Assembly: GCA_037367355.1 (NCBI GenBank)
Contig: CM074698.1
Location: forward strand, 1,240,001 to 1,304,000
Length of the DNA: 64,000 bases
From: Neoscytalidium dimidiatum
Taxonomy: Eukaryota > Ascomycota > Dothideomycetes > Botryosphaeriales > Botryosphaeriaceae
Reading direction: 5' to 3'
A program made the translations under genes and the position numbers. This document shows positions 1 through 12,471 of the stretch, piece by piece. Numbering within the stretch: the stretch's first letter is position 1; every line of letters begins with the position of its first letter. The notes under the pieces were generated by a model, which worked only from the letters and a program-made list of their open reading frames with translations, was not told the DNA's origin and searched no databases.

Positions 1-261
1 GCGCATGCGCGGCTCCGTCATGATGGGCGGGGGCAGTCGGTTTGGCTGGGCAGCAATGCGTTGAATGGAGAGGCGGATGAGAGGGAGTTGTCAAGTCCGA
101 CGGCGAGTTCGTGGAGCTCACGGTCGGGGTGTCGGGATCGGTGGTCTGTGCACGTGGCTGGTGGGGCTAGGCAAGTGGTTGCCGCGCTGCGACGTGGAGC
201 TTAGGAGCTTCTACGCTTCGCCGGACAAGCTCCTCATGACACAGATAGTCGACAGGCCACC

Positions 262-1386
262 ATGGTCGCAATCACGCTATCAGGGCAAGTATTCAACACT
301 ACGGTGCCTCGACGGCACACTGCGAATATGCTCTGACTCCTCTCTAGGCTCAAGTCCCTGTTGATCTTCTTTGGCCCTATGCTCTTGCCGAAGGCCATCC
401 AGCTGTATAGGTCTATCCGTGCTTCCTCGCGCAACCCTCATGGAGCCATTCGGCCTGTACCTCGCGCTGTCGCTGCCTCGCTCAACCTGCTTTACGGCTT
501 TGCCATCCTTTCGTTTGTCTTCTCATTTCCGCATTTCGCTCTCGAAAATGTCTTCCACACGACCTCGTCTCGCCTGCAGATCCCGACCGACACCCTGTTC
601 GTCCGCCTGGCTAAGGTTCGCCCGATTACCTCTGTCGACGAAGCGCTAAAGTCCAAATTCGCCAACTTGGAGTCTCGCCTGTTGTATCTCGTCTACGGCC
701 CGTCCGTCCTTGCCGAGTGTCCTTTCTGCTCCGCCGACGAGCCGTCGGGTTACTTCTATTACGCGCTCCCTTCGATTCTGGCTCCACACCTCTTGCATCT
801 CGCTATTCTCGGCCTGGTCACATCTTCGATGATCTCCGGATCGGAAGGAGCGCGTTGGAGGACCTGGGCTGCCATTGCTGGCATAGCTCTCGCTGCTCTT
901 GAGGTATGGACGGTCGGCACATACAATCATAAGCAGAATGCGACAGCATTACGTTTGAATGACCTGGAGCCATTTTTCTGGCGCATGCGGACTTTGCGTT
1001 TTGTTGGGTTCGCGCTTATTGATGGTCTGCTCGGCTACGCCATGTACCTGACATCGACCAATCGATGGCTGGTCATTCCACCAACAGTCTCGGAACGCAT
1101 CGAAGAGAACACACGCATTGTCGAGAATCTCAGGGGTAAATTGAGCATGCTGGGGGCCATGAAGAATACGGTGGCTCGGGACAGAAGCTTGCGCGAGCGC
1201 AGCGCGACGTATTGGGTGGAAGAGGGGCAGTACATGGGCGAAATTTTCGAGGAAAGAGAAGTTGTGGACAGCATGCAAAAAGCATTGGAGAGGGTAAATA
1301 TGGAGATAATTGAGACGCAGGCCGGCGGCATGGCGGATAATGTCGTCCGAGTCATGGAGACTATGCGCAGAAACATGATTGGATGA
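262..1386 (+). CDS. Conserved fungal multi-pass membrane protein of unknown function
   Basis: The predicted product is 353 aa from two exons, 262-284 and 348-1386. The large open frame has no ATG at its 5' edge (361 is TTG), so a short first exon is needed. ATG 262 opens MVAITLSG and joins LKSLLIFFGP if a GC-AG intron (donor GG|GCAAGT, acceptor tctctctag) is removed. A weaker GT-AG alternative, 289-354, is also in frame. I see about four hydrophobic segments (near residues 54-72, 140-163, 180-198 and 226-243) separated by polar loops. A CPFC motif lies in the loop before the second segment. The last 110 residues are charged and helical, likely a cytoplasmic coiled coil. I recognise this as a fungal-conserved type but know no function. 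It lies head-to-tail 363 bp upstream of chorismate synthase; nothing shows a functional link. Confidence 0.72.
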
Positions 1387-1749
1387 AGTTTGGCCGCGCA
1401 TGTTTCTGTAGGCTGACAGTGTAATGAATTCACATCTTTTACTGCCTCGCTTGCAGGTACGCAGCTGCCGAGAGCTGAACGGGATGGCGGATAGGCAGCG
1501 GACGGTGGACAGCGGACCACGGAGTTGGCGGAATCTGTGGCCGAGGTCGCGTTCAATGTGACGGACTTGCTGCAGGGCTCAGCCCTACCGCCAAGGTGCC
1601 TCACGTCGCACCGCAGGAACGGTCTCGGCGGCCTACTCGCTTTTCCGCCGACGATCGGACAACTTTTCCAGTCACACAGCAGTCCATTGTCGCCAACAAG
1701 CTCTCCTCGCCCGTTGTAGCCGCCCGCGCAAGACACACATCCACACGCA
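1387..1749. other. Intergenic region upstream of chorismate synthase
   Basis: This 363-bp spacer separates two genes on the same strand. It should hold the 3' UTR of the membrane-protein gene and the ARO2 promoter. I see no conserved ORF, repeat or clear TATA box. Confidence 0.5.
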
Positions 1750-3098
1750 ATGTCTACCTTTGGATCGCATTTCCGCGTTACCACGTAGAGGCCTCCTCGC
1801 CTGCCGCCCTTTGCCCACTCTGCTGACCATTGCCACAGCTATGGCGAGTCGCACTGCCTTTCTGTCGGCTGCATTGTCGACGGCTGCCCTCCGGGTATGC
1901 AGCTCACCGAGGCTGATATACAGCCTCAGATGACACGCCGCCGCCCCGGCCAGAGTGCAATCACCACCCCGCGCAACGAAAAGGACCGCGTCGAGATCCA
2001 GTCGGGCACCGAGTTTGGCGTCACCCTAGGAACCCCCATTGGCATGCGTGTTATGAACGAGAACCAGCGCCCCAAGGACTATGGCAACAGCACGATGGAT
2101 CTCTACCCCCGTCCGAGCCACGCTGACTGGACATACCTGGAAAAGTACGGTGTAAAGGCGAGCAGTGGCGGGGGACGGAGCAGCGCAAGGGAGACTATTG
2201 GTAAGGATGCGCCTGTAGCCAGAGCAGTCTTGTCACTAACACTTGACCAGGCCGCGTCGCTGCCGGCGCAATTGCTGAGAAATACCTACGGCAGGCGTAC
2301 GGTGTGGAGATTGTTGCCTTCACCGCCTCCATTGGTAATGAATTCCTGTTCCCGCCTACGCCTGAGCACCCTACAGCCTCGACGAACCCTGACTTCCTCA
2401 GGTTGATCAATGACATCGACCGCGAAACAGTTGACTCTTTTCTCCCAGTGCGCTGTCCCGACGAGGAAGCTACCGAGAGAATGAAGCGGCTTGTGGAGCA
2501 ATACAAGGAGCAAGAGGACAGTATCGGTGGCACTATAAGCTGCGTAATCCGCAATGTGCCGTCTGGTCTCGGTGAGCCTTGTTTTGACAAGCTCGAGGCC
2601 AAGCTCGCGCATGCCATGCTCAGCATTCCCGCCACCAAAGGCTTTGAGATTGGGTCAGGCTTCGGCGGTTGCCAGGTGCCGGGTTCGATTCACAACGATC
2701 CGTTCGTCAAGGCGCCAGCAACTGCAGGGCGGCCGAGGCTGACCACCAAGACTAACAACTCGGGCGGCATCCAAGGTGGCATCAGCAACGGAGCGCACAT
2801 CTATTTTAATGTAGGCTTTAAGCCACCGGCCACGATTGGGCAGGCGCAACACACGGCGACATACGGCGAGGAGGACGGAGTGCTGGAGGCGAAGGGTAGG
2901 CACGACCCGTGTGTGGTGCCGCGTGCGGTGCCGATTGTTGAGTCAATGGCGGCGCTGGTACTTATGGATGCCGTTCTCGCTCAGCAGGCCCGGCAGACGG
3001 CTCGCAGTCTATTGCCGCCCCTCAAGCAAACAGTGCCGCTGACGGGTGGCGGAGCTCAGGCCAATGGCGAGGGCGAAAAGGTTGAGATGGACAGATAG
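1750..3098 (+). CDS. ARO2: Chorismate synthase
   Basis: This enzyme makes chorismate from 5-enolpyruvylshikimate-3-phosphate, the last step of the shikimate pathway, using reduced FMN. Fungal forms are bifunctional, with an NAD(P)H:flavin reductase activity. Three exons (1750-1784, 1839-2200, 2251-3098) encode 414 aa, a usual fungal length. The N-terminus reads [18 protein letters not shown], with the GESH motif at residues 14-17 split just upstream by intron 1. The family signature [13 protein letters not shown] falls at residues 121-133 and intron 2 interrupts its final Gly codon. Further conserved stretches are [10 protein letters not shown] and [12 protein letters not shown]. The C-terminus carries a short Gly/Glu-rich tail. 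Both introns are GT-AG (54 and 50 bp). No frame defects are seen. The product is very likely cytosolic. Confidence 0.96.
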
Positions 3099-3933
3099 AA
3101 GATGGGCGACTGACTGTAGTTCTAGTGTCTGTTTTGGTCTGTTGGCATTCCGTAAGCGGCGGATTGGTGTGAAGACTGGCGTCGGGAATAAGGAAAACTA
3201 GTGCCAAGAAAGGGGCTGGGTGAGGCAAAAGTTACATAGAACAGGCATAAGTTTTTCGTTACCGCGCGCGGCAAGGCTCGGGATGCTCCGACAGGCGGGT
3301 TCAGACAACAGTCGACAGCTTCCTCTCCTCAAACTTGGCGCTGTTGTCAACCCCATCCATGTGCTCCTGTTGCTCTGTCGTCCCTTGTGCCATGTCTGTC
3401 ACTCTCAGACCTCGGGACGTGTGAGCTGCCCGAACAAAGACACCAACAGCGCCACCAGCCTGCTGCAGAAGTGCCTCAGGCCGGTTTCTGCGACTGCGGT
3501 TCAGGTGAGAAGTGGGAAGAAACGCCGTCACACCTTGACTCGGCCTAGACACGGGCGTGGATAGCTCGCTGGGGCTTTGCTCGCTAGCTGCCGGACTCCC
3601 TACGATCTGGGCGCAGAGCGGCGGCGTATTGCATGGGTATCAAATTCACAGCGGAAGCCTCGAGCTGTGGAGACGCCCAGTCGACCTTCGACTCACCCCG
3701 ATGCTGGTCTGCCGCGCCGACAGTCACATTTCATTGGCCAACTATACGCGCCCTGACTCCGTCAACGCTCCTATCGTCGGTTTCTGGATCGGTCTTGAGC
3801 ATTTAGGCAAGCTTGCATGGCCCTCCCACTCTCTACACTGCTCTGCGCCACGTCGATCCATTCCCTGCGTCACCTCCGTATTCGCACATATCCTCGATAA
3901 TCGAGTGCCCGACGACTGATCCCCACATTCACC
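3099..3933. other. Intergenic region, no gene seen
   Basis: These 835 bp hold the ARO2 3' end and the promoter and 5' UTR of the downstream regulator. Small open frames here lack ATG starts or recognisable domains, and I see no repeat. Confidence 0.5.
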
Positions 3934-6563
3934 ATGGTCAGAGCGCTTGCGCCAAAAGCTGCATGTGGCGACGACCGGGTTCCCCAACGAGAGCAGGCAA
4001 AGGAGGGAAAGAGAAAGTGTGTCCAGACTGCCGTAAGCCGCTTCTTGCAGACCCGGATCCGAACCTCAAAGTTGACTTTATCCAGTGCATGCCCTGCAGG
4101 AGACGCAAGAGCAAGTGCGATGGAGCCTTGCCTGTGTGCTCTTCGTGCTCTGCTGTCTACAAAACCGAATGCAACTACGAGAACGTGGAGAATTCACCCT
4201 CGAGCCGGAAGCGGACATTTGAGGACGACGCCAATGGGGACTCCGTGCCTCAGCCCAGTACCGAAGCCTTGAGCGTGCTTGCCGCCTCGCTGAAAACGTT
4301 GCCGGATAGTGAAGCTGCTAATCTGATCCAGAAAATCCAGGGCTGCAAGGACATCGATGCATTGGCCAAGTCGCTGCAGGCCACTAACCTTGCCCCGCCC
4401 CACGGACCGTCACCAGCTCCACATGTGTCCACCCGGACTGAGCAGAGTTTCTCACTCCCGGGCGGCCGCATGGCCTATGGTAAGTCGTCAGGCCTACATT
4501 TCCGATCCCGCGTCCCGCAGAGTGGCCGGCGAGATCCGGTGCAGATGCGCCCTTATAATGCCTGTACATGGTCGTCCGTGACCTCAGATGGCGAGTTCAT
4601 CCGTCACCTGCTCGATCTTTACTTCTCCTGGAGTCACCCATTTCATCCGCTCGGTTCGAAGAAGCTCTTCTACAAGTCGTTCGAACACGGTGACTGTAAT
4701 AATTGTAGCCCTCTGTTGGTCAATGCGGTCCTGGCTCTTGCCTGTCATTTCTCTGACCGGCCTCAAGCCCGTACGATCTCGTCGGATGCACGTACGGCTG
4801 GCGAGGGCTTCTGGGCCGAAGCAAAGAGACTGTTGGAGGATGCCGAATCGGCAGAAGAGCCGTCAATAACCACGCCGCAGGCACTTGCCGTTATGAGCAT
4901 GAGAGAGATATCCATGGGCCGTGACAGGGCCGGATACGGTTACATTCGCCGATGTATGACAATGGCCATCGAGATGGGCCTTCATCTCCACCTCCCTCCG
5001 CATGAGGCAGCAAGATTCAGCGCTGAGGAATTGCATCAGCGAAAGCTGGCCTTTTGGGGTTGCTTTACCGTTGATTTGTAAGTCGGCCGCTTTGAAGAAC
5101 GAAACTTAATCGTGAAGTCTGCGACGGACCTCAACTTACGGCAGAAAAAGGGCCTGGGCTCTGTGTGCAGGACGAATCCCGTCATTACCGAACCCTGCCA
5201 TTGGTGTTGACAAGGCTATGCCTTATACGCTACACGAGTCCTCGACATGGGAGCCCTACGTTGATAGTGACACGGTCATGAGCAAACGTTCCGACGACCA
5301 TATATCGACGACCGAATATCTGTACTACTTTTCTAGCTTATCGGAGATAACTAGCGACATGTTGTTCATGTACTACGCTCCGGATGGCAACATCAACGCG
5401 GATAAGGGGCTCGATTGCTACCAGAGGTATCAGTCTTGGTATCAGCAACTTCCTCCAGGGCTGCAGATCACTGATGAACAACGTGCCACATTACCCCACA
5501 TCTTGCTCTTGCAGTAAGTCACATCCAAGAGGACAATCACTTGCGCTGACCATGGCCAAGTATGAATTACCACAATTGCATATATCAACTTTTCGGCGTG
5601 CTGTTCCACGTTCGCTTCAACAAGAGTAGCATTCGGCCCCAGGAGATTTGCAAGCAAGCTGCCGAGGACGTCTCGAACTTGCTCAAAACCTATCGGCAAA
5701 AATACACGCTTAGAAGAAGTGCCCTTATGATGGTGCACATTCTTCTGTGGACGTGCATGATCCATCTGCATAAGCTCCCAGATGCCGTTTCTGCTCGAAA
5801 TCTGGTGGACGGGATGTACGATCTCAAGATCATGGCCGAGAACCATACCATCGCGCTAGAGAACATAAGTATCATTCAAGAGCATGCCGAAAGGCTTGGC
5901 AAAATCCTCCCGCAAGGGTCGATAGAGGCTGTCGAATCTGTGCTGGCTGGAACGCCAGGCCCAGAGCGTTCGGGTGGATATCGTGTCTTGCCTAGACCTG
6001 AACACTGGCCGCACAGCGGACCAGAGTGCGACGAGTTAAGGTCTTCAACGGTAGCTGACTTTGCAAGCTTTGGGAATGTACACTCCAAACTCGAACGGAC
6101 TCACTCAGCATCGAGCAGGGCAGATGAAGCAGTCCCTACAGAGGGACCATCCATTGCAGGAGTGTACCTGCCGCAGATGACGCAGCCGGGCTCGGAAATG
6201 TTGCAGTGGGCATCTATCCGTTATCTCGAGCCAGCACGGGTAGCAGGGACAACTCAACCGGGCGGAATGCTTGGTTTGTCTGACATAATAGCGGAGAACG
6301 ACTATGTGCGGCTGCAGCGGGCGGGGTTCGCGCGAGCTACCGACGGGGACAGATATTGCCTTTTTGATGCGGCATGGTACGAGGCGAGTGAAAGCCATCG
6401 GCCAAACATTCTTGAGAGTCTGCATCCGCACCCTGGCGCACGAGACTCGGCGGAGGCGCGCAACGAAAACGTTGGTGGGGGTGGACTGGCGAATGTTATG
6501 GAAGGATATGCGGAAATGATGCGGCAGCAATGGTTTCCCAGCAGAGATGCTTCAATGGGGTGA
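3934..6563 (+). CDS. Zn2Cys6 transcription factor, NirA/NIT4-like
   Basis: This predicted nuclear regulator has 820 aa in four exons (3934-4032, 4086-5077, 5145-5513, 5561-6563). Intron 1 (GTAAGC...TTTATCCAG, 53 bp) joins KRKCVQTA to CMPCRRRKSKCDG, restoring the NIT4-type binuclear cluster. The six cysteines are at 34, 37, 44, 51, 54 and 62, spaced C-X2-C-X6-C-X6-C-X2-C-X7-C. A downstream fungal_trans domain starts around TSDGEFIRHLLDLYFSWSHP and includes the typical SPLLVNAVLALACHFSD block. Intron 3 joins to give LLLHMNYHNC, the family's H-M-x-Y-H site. The C-terminal 250 residues are low in conservation. NirA/NIT4 activate nitrate assimilation, but this fold family has many paralogues and no nitrate genes are nearby, so the target is unknown. 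Starting at 3963 in the other frame would lose the KRKC context. Confidence 0.88.
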
Positions 6564-9500
6564 AACAGGGCCGAAGCAGCCAGCTAGTCGCCAGAGCAGA
6601 GTTATTCTTTTTCTTTTTCTTTCTTCAGATAAAAAATGGGTTGTGTGTGCAAAGTAAAGGATGCGAGCGTATTGAAATGGAAGATGTAAGCAAGGGGTTT
6701 CGGGGAGCAGATGGGGAGGCGCACGGTGGCGGCGGACAGGAGGCCGGCTCCGCGAAGATGTCAGCAGAGCGGGACTGATCTGCATGGATGCGTTTGGTGC
6801 GGGAGGGCGGACTCAAGCTGCTGTCTGGAGTCCGGCGGGATCATGCACTTGAAGATAAGCTCGACGGAGGAGGCCCGCTGGCTCGGTCCGTCGCGTCGAT
6901 TTGCACTGGCCGGCCAGCGATGACGTTGAGTTTGGAAGCGTTGCCGCCCAACGGCCCAGGCTGTCTGCGTTCTCGAGGCAGCCACTTTCCGAGCATGTTC
7001 CCCGACGTCCCGCGGCCGGCTGCGGGCGGAATGCGGGCTCAGCCGGCGACCGAAAATCAACGACATCCTTGAACGGGTGTGCCTGCCCATGCACAAGCCA
7101 TCTTACGAGGCCTTCTTCGCTGTCACGCAGACAACAGGAGCGCAATTCGACTTATCTAAAGGCTTTATTGATTCGCTCCAGCCATCTCTAGCCCAGGTAC
7201 CGCTGACTCTCTAGGGTGCGACACAACCCTCGACCCGGTGTCAAATAGCGGTTGGAAGCACTGGCATGAGACGCCCTGGCCGGCGGATATCTTCGTCCGT
7301 TCTGGCGATAGCGTGATCCTGCAGCGATGCTCCTGTAACCATGCCCCTCTGCTGATCGATCAAGTGCTCTCATATTGTACTCACTCCACATTTCACTTGG
7401 CACACAGGACAGGCCATTCTGCGACTCTCCGACACGGTAGTTGTGGGATATGTGCAATGCACCTACGGCAAGTCAAATTGAAGCTGACACTCGTTTGCAA
7501 AAACATAAACGGCGACTGCAGGAAGCGAGTCCAACGCCGGTTTCATTCGTTTTCCTACTCGAGCAGATTTCACACAGCATTTAGGCAGAAGCTCAGCGGC
7601 CTCACCATACCTGCGGAGCTAGAAAACATCATAGGAAGAACTCAACGCTATCGCGGAATACCATTTACCAGCCAGACGTGAGCAGCTCGGCAGCGCGATT
7701 GTGGCATCCACCTACGCCACGGCACACCGAATGAAGTGCTCAAGTGTAGAATGTGCAAGCGACACTCATATCCAGCAAACACGTCACCCAGCCCCAACGA
7801 ATGGTGGTGAGTGGCAGCCCATACCGCAACATCTGCCTCGCTTTTTCCTTGATAGCTGAGAATAGTCTATCAATGCAGCCAGTCTTCCTAGTATCCACGG
7901 CGACGCTCGCATGCGATATTGACGAGTGTCGAATCCGAGAGCAGGTTTCTTCATGTCGGAACCGTCATCGCTTGCGAAAAGGCGCGGGAGTGGGTCCATG
8001 TCCAGTTGTCGAAAACCTGGATGTGGTCAACCTAGCAGCAGCCTAAAGTACAGGGTCTTCTCGTTAGTTGATCCTGCGACTGATGTGAGCTCTGAGATGA
8101 GAAATCGAAGGCCGGATGTGGCAATATCTGATCAGACTGTCTTCATAACGGATCCGATACCGCTGCGGACGAGACAGCGAATGCGAGGGCTACGGCTACA
8201 GTTAGCTCGAAACAACATCCATCGAATGTAGGCTGTATCTACGGGTCGCAAGGAGAAACAACACAGTCGTCGGAGCGGGAGCGGGAGCGGTGGTCGTGGT
8301 CAGCTCGGAAAAAGGGTACAACAGTCCCGTCGGCCTTACTCCTTCGCCCAGCGCTGGAAAGGGACAGAACTCGGACACAGGACGGCACCGGCATTTTGTC
8401 GCAGAGCCAGTCGATGGGTGGTGGCAACGTCTTAACGTGACAGTGCTAGGAGCCGATGCCCACTTTATTAGAGTTTGCAGCGCACCGCCTCGATGAAAGC
8501 CGCTAGGTCTTTGCATGTAGCCGAGGCACCAAGCAAGCCGACCCAGCCGTTTCTTGCGAGTCGAAACATGAAGCTAGAATTAGAAGGACCTCGGATGCAG
8601 CGCCAGCAAGGGAATGGATTGGGGGCTCCTTTAATGATGGCGGCGGCTGGGGAGCTGCCGCGTGATGAGGTAGCGCGATCCGCAGCGCCGGGTGCTAGGC
8701 CGGTGTTCCCAAACCGATGAGACGACCGCTGGAGCCAGGTATTGCCTCGCGCCGGCCGAGATCTTCACGAGCGCACAAATGGCCACGTGCCTGAGTGTGG
8801 GGGGCCAACTATGAAGATTTTCAGGCGCCTGCTCGCGGGTCGCACCCTTACCGCAGCGCGTGTTCCGGGTGTCCCTGAATGCATTTGTGCCTGGATCTCG
8901 CCAACACATCGGGTGCATCATCCACGAGGCAGTCGAAGGCGAAATGCGACGGGCGGGCAAGGCGGTACGTGTGCGTGGCGCCTCCATGGAGGCGGGCCGT
9001 GCCTGCTGGCTCCAGCCGCTGTGGCCGCATCCGTCCCGAAACATATTCCTGGATTTAGCCTGACGGGCGGGCCGCTCCATCGTGCGCGCCTGGTCCTGCA
9101 GACCAAGACGTCACTTGAGAACTCCTCTTCAGACGCACCGCAGCCCTCCGAGCAGTACCAGCACTCCAATTCAAAATAACGCGTCGTGGGCGGTCGCGCT
9201 TGGACCGGCACAGTGAGTCAGGCCTGAATTGTAGAGAGACCCACACTCAGCATGGGACAAGTCAACTTAAGGGCTAGCGAGTCGACGTCGAACGGACATG
9301 GTCTTGTCTCGCTAGTTTGGGCCTCGTGCGGTGAACAGACAGCCCGCGGTCTCGAAGTGTTGTATGGCCGCCCTGCTTCCTGTCGATTTCTTCGTGCTCG
9401 CCGCGTAAAAGCTCGAGTTTGTTGCTACCAGACCATGGAGCCCGCTCCGGCGTCGATTTGTTCTTCATCTGAGCTTAGGCGCCGGCAATGCTGCAAATTG

Positions 9501-9960
9501 CACACTACGCGTGCAGCCCTGTGCTCGTGCTGGTTGGCGGTAGCAGGGCTTTGAAAATCGTCGTGTGTCCTGGCTCCTAGACGTGGGCAGACAAGCCCTC
9601 CTACCGCTTGGCCTCGCCTCCTCACGTTGCCCAGCCCAACTTCCCCCAGGTGCGGTACCGCAGGCAAGCAGATGTCGCACGACTGTCGTTGTTCGATATA
9701 AGTGAGGTGAAGGGCTGCCGCAGCAACGAATCGAAACTCTCCGACAGCGCACTGAGCGCGACGACACTACTCGAAGATTAGCCATGCCTCCAGCCGTCAT
9801 GCATTTGTGTACAATGGTGCAACGCGATGAAGAAGAGAAAATAGTGTAGATGCACTCACCGGGGAGTATCCGACATACCAGAGAGGCCCCGTTGACGACA
9901 AAGGTGGTTGAAGGAAGCGGAATTCGACCCTGCCTGCCTCAGGGGCCAGCTGAAGGCTAT

Positions 9961-10016
9961 GACGCACACGCACGCACGCACACAACGAGAGAGAGAGAGA
10001 GAGAGAGAGAGGGAGA
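9961..10016. repeat. (CA)n-like plus (GA)n microsatellite
   Basis: A CA/CGCA-rich run at about 9963-9985 is followed directly by a near-perfect GA dinucleotide run from 9987 to about 10016. It lies in non-coding sequence. Confidence 0.9.
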
Positions 10017-11903
10017 CAAGGAGAAAGGGCTCCTGAGGCAACGAGCCTCCGGATCTATCTTGAATAAGGCTTTGGATAGGCGGCGCAGCGGTGCTTGAAG
10101 CTCGCAGAAAGAAGACAGAAAGGTCGTGCTGTTGCTGGGTGAGACGGATTGTTCTGCCCGGCGACTTACACAAAGGCGGTTTACGCGACCGTGACTGGCG
10201 ACGGCGGTGTGATTACCCGCATTAGAGCAGTCAGGCCCTCGAGTATGGTGCACGCGTCTGTACTCTAGGTCGGCTGCCTGTTGCTCAACCGCGCCCTTCC
10301 CGTACAACCAGCAGGCCACGAACCCGCGTGGCTGCTCAGAAACCTACTGCTTGCGGCACTCGCCGTCCTATTGCCAACGAAACCTTCGTCGGAGACTGAA
10401 GACGTTGGCGAGACTTCTCCACTTGTTGCCGTACGGACTACAGCTGCCCGATTACCGATTGGTCAGGCGCAACTTGATGGGCTAGGTCGTAGAGCCAGGC
10501 CATGGGTATTCGACCGTGTCATTTCGGCACATCACACGGCTTAGTTTCTCCGTTCCACGCACTTGAGGCCTTGTTCTGAGCCGCGGGAGGTGGTCAGGTT
10601 TGCGATCGAGTCTCATAAGGTCTGCTATGTGTACGCGTGCCGGCGTGGACGTCGACCTGCTCTCGACGGATACACACCGGCGACAACTGCGAACAATCTA
10701 TCACATCGTTACCTCGCGGATGCAAGGAAGACAGGCCGATGACGGTAGCGACGCAGGCAATGCTGCGACTGCAGCGACCGTGGCAACGAATCGCTCGCCG
10801 CCACCCTGCCAGCAGCCCCTGTACGGGTTGGAGATCATTTGTCACGAGCGTGTGCGACAGAGACTACCGACGCAGCAAGCGATTAGGGCACCGAAAGAGT
10901 GGAAGGAAGATTCAGGGCCTCCCCTGGCTTTTCGATCTCGGCCTCTGCCGTGGGTCGGCGCTCAGCGGTTCACAGAACTGCTCTCACTTCGCTTCCGAGG
11001 ACGGCCAATACTCAAGTTTGCTGTGGACAGCTCGCACACACGTCTAGTCGAAGGCGTAGCGGCTCTTTCTGGAGTGCCAAAAGCCGAAGGTGTGATACAC
11101 GACTGGCGCAACAGGGCGAGGACGATGCCGGGGCGCATTCTTTCTCCGCGCCAAGCTGTTGGCAACACTGGACAGCGGAGAGGCACACGGACGCGTCAAT
11201 TCAAAGAAGGCCATGGCGCTCTCCTCTACGTGGGTGGAGGTGCCCGTTGCGACATGGCATGCATGCCGGTTGGCGTCGAAGGCTCCCGCATGCGTCCCGT
11301 CCCCCATGCAAGCCAGCAGGCGACTTCGAGCCCAACGGCTGAAGATTCGCACGTTGCTCTTGACGCAGCCAGGTGTTTGGCCAACTCTACACCTCTCTCT
11401 GCCAAGTCCAGCAGATCCAAGGGAGAGAGCATGCAGAAGCCGCGGCAGCTGGGAGGGGGCGTCCAGTACCACAGCCACCGGCAGATGGCCAGCACGGGCG
11501 ACACAGCCGATCTGGTCGCCGCGCAGCGTCGCCCCGGCAGCCTCCAGCGAGGCGTGGGCCCGGCGCAACGGGCTCTCGCGGCGGCCGTCGATGCGGCGGG
11601 CTCGAACGGCAGCGGGCGGCAGGCAGACACCTCACGACGTAGACTATCTAGGAAAGCGTCACGTGAAAAACGTGGCCAACGGACGTTCGAGGTTGGCGCG
11701 GCTGCTGGACGCAGGCTCAGAGCACGAGTGGGCACGGCAGGCGAGAGAAGCGACGGGACGGGCGGACAGGGCGGCACGGCGGGTGTCCAGTACGGTAGGG
11801 CGTGCGGTGCGGCACAGCAGCGGGCGTGGGTGCGGCGCAGGCACGGGCGTAGAAGGGGATGGCGGATTGCGGATGGCTCAGTGGTCCAGTGACAGTGGTG
11901 TCT

Positions 11904-12092
11904 ACCTGCCTGCCTGCCTGCTGGCTTGCTTGGTTGCTTGCTTGGTTGCTTGGGTATAACCTAATGGCAGCTTGAGCTGGAGCTGGAGCTGGAGCTGGCG
12001 CGGGCGTTGGCGCGGGCGCGGGCGCGGGCAGCTGGCGCTGGCGCTGGCGTGTGTCTGTGTGTGTGTGTGTGTGTGCGCGCGCGCGCGCGCGG
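11904..12092. repeat. Compound microsatellite cluster with alternating GT/GC tract
   Basis: In order: TGCC/TTGC tetranucleotide repeats (about 11904-11954), four copies of GAGCTG-like hexamers (about 11974-11998), GCGGGC/GCGCTG-rich DNA, a TG run (about 12056-12074) and a GC run (12075-12090). The last two form 34-35 bp of uninterrupted alternating purine-pyrimidine, a composition known to favour left-handed DNA. Confidence 0.85.
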
Positions 12093-12384
12093 CCGGCAGC
12101 GGCAGCGGTGCGCTAGGGTTGCGACCGGGGTGGGCGGACCACCCGCGCCCGCGCACTGCGGACGACTGAAGCGGGCACAAAAGCCGCGTATCGCGCGAAG
12201 AAACACGCAGCTGCAGCCCGGCAAGCGCACGACTGGCTCAGCTCGTCGGGCGTGCGTCGTTGCACAGCTTCCCGGCCGCTCGCCTGGCGCCTGCGGGCTC
12301 ACCCGTTGCCTCGCGGCGCCGCTGCGTGCGCCTGCTGCCTGCTCCCGCCGCCGTGCTGCTGCACCCTAAGCGCGCCGGCAGGGA

Positions 12385-12420
12385 CCCAGCGCCCCCAGCG
12401 CCCCCAGCGCCCCCGGCGCC
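12385..12420. repeat. 9-bp tandem repeat, four copies
   Basis: There are four adjacent copies of CCCAGCGCC; the last has one change (CCCGGCGCC). It lies about 0.6 kb upstream of the Zn2Cys6-acetyltransferase gene and is outside any supported gene. Confidence 0.9.
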
Positions 12421-12466
12421 CAAGTGCAGCTCGGCTGCCCGGGCGCCATTTGCCATTTCGCAGCGG

Positions 12467-12471
12467 CCAAT
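12467..12471 (+). promoter_or_regulatory. CCAAT box upstream of the Zn2Cys6-acetyltransferase gene
   Basis: A CCAAT pentamer in the context GCGGCCAATGG lies about 560 bp before ATG 13033, in a C/T-rich promoter-like stretch. CCAAT is the known core of the fungal Hap complex site. A single pentamer is weak evidence. Confidence 0.25.

Noticed and set aside
2684..2694. GGTTCGATTC resembling a tRNA T-arm
   Set aside because: Lies inside the chorismate synthase coding exon; no acceptor stem or anticodon arm is present.
4482..4522. Possible 41-bp intron in the NirA-like gene (GTAAGT...CGCAG)
   Set aside because: Its removal would shift frame, while the sequence on both sides is in one frame with conserved family blocks; read as coding.
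7090..7215. Short coding-like frame starting MHKPSYEAFFAVTQTTG
   Set aside because: About 40 codons and then a stop; no splice continuation in phase could be found and I recall no family. It may be a gene relic.
10600..11892. 430-codon plus-strand open frame
   Set aside because: No ATG at its edge, biased composition, competing frames on both strands and no recognisable domain; not called as a gene, kept only as a low-interest finding.
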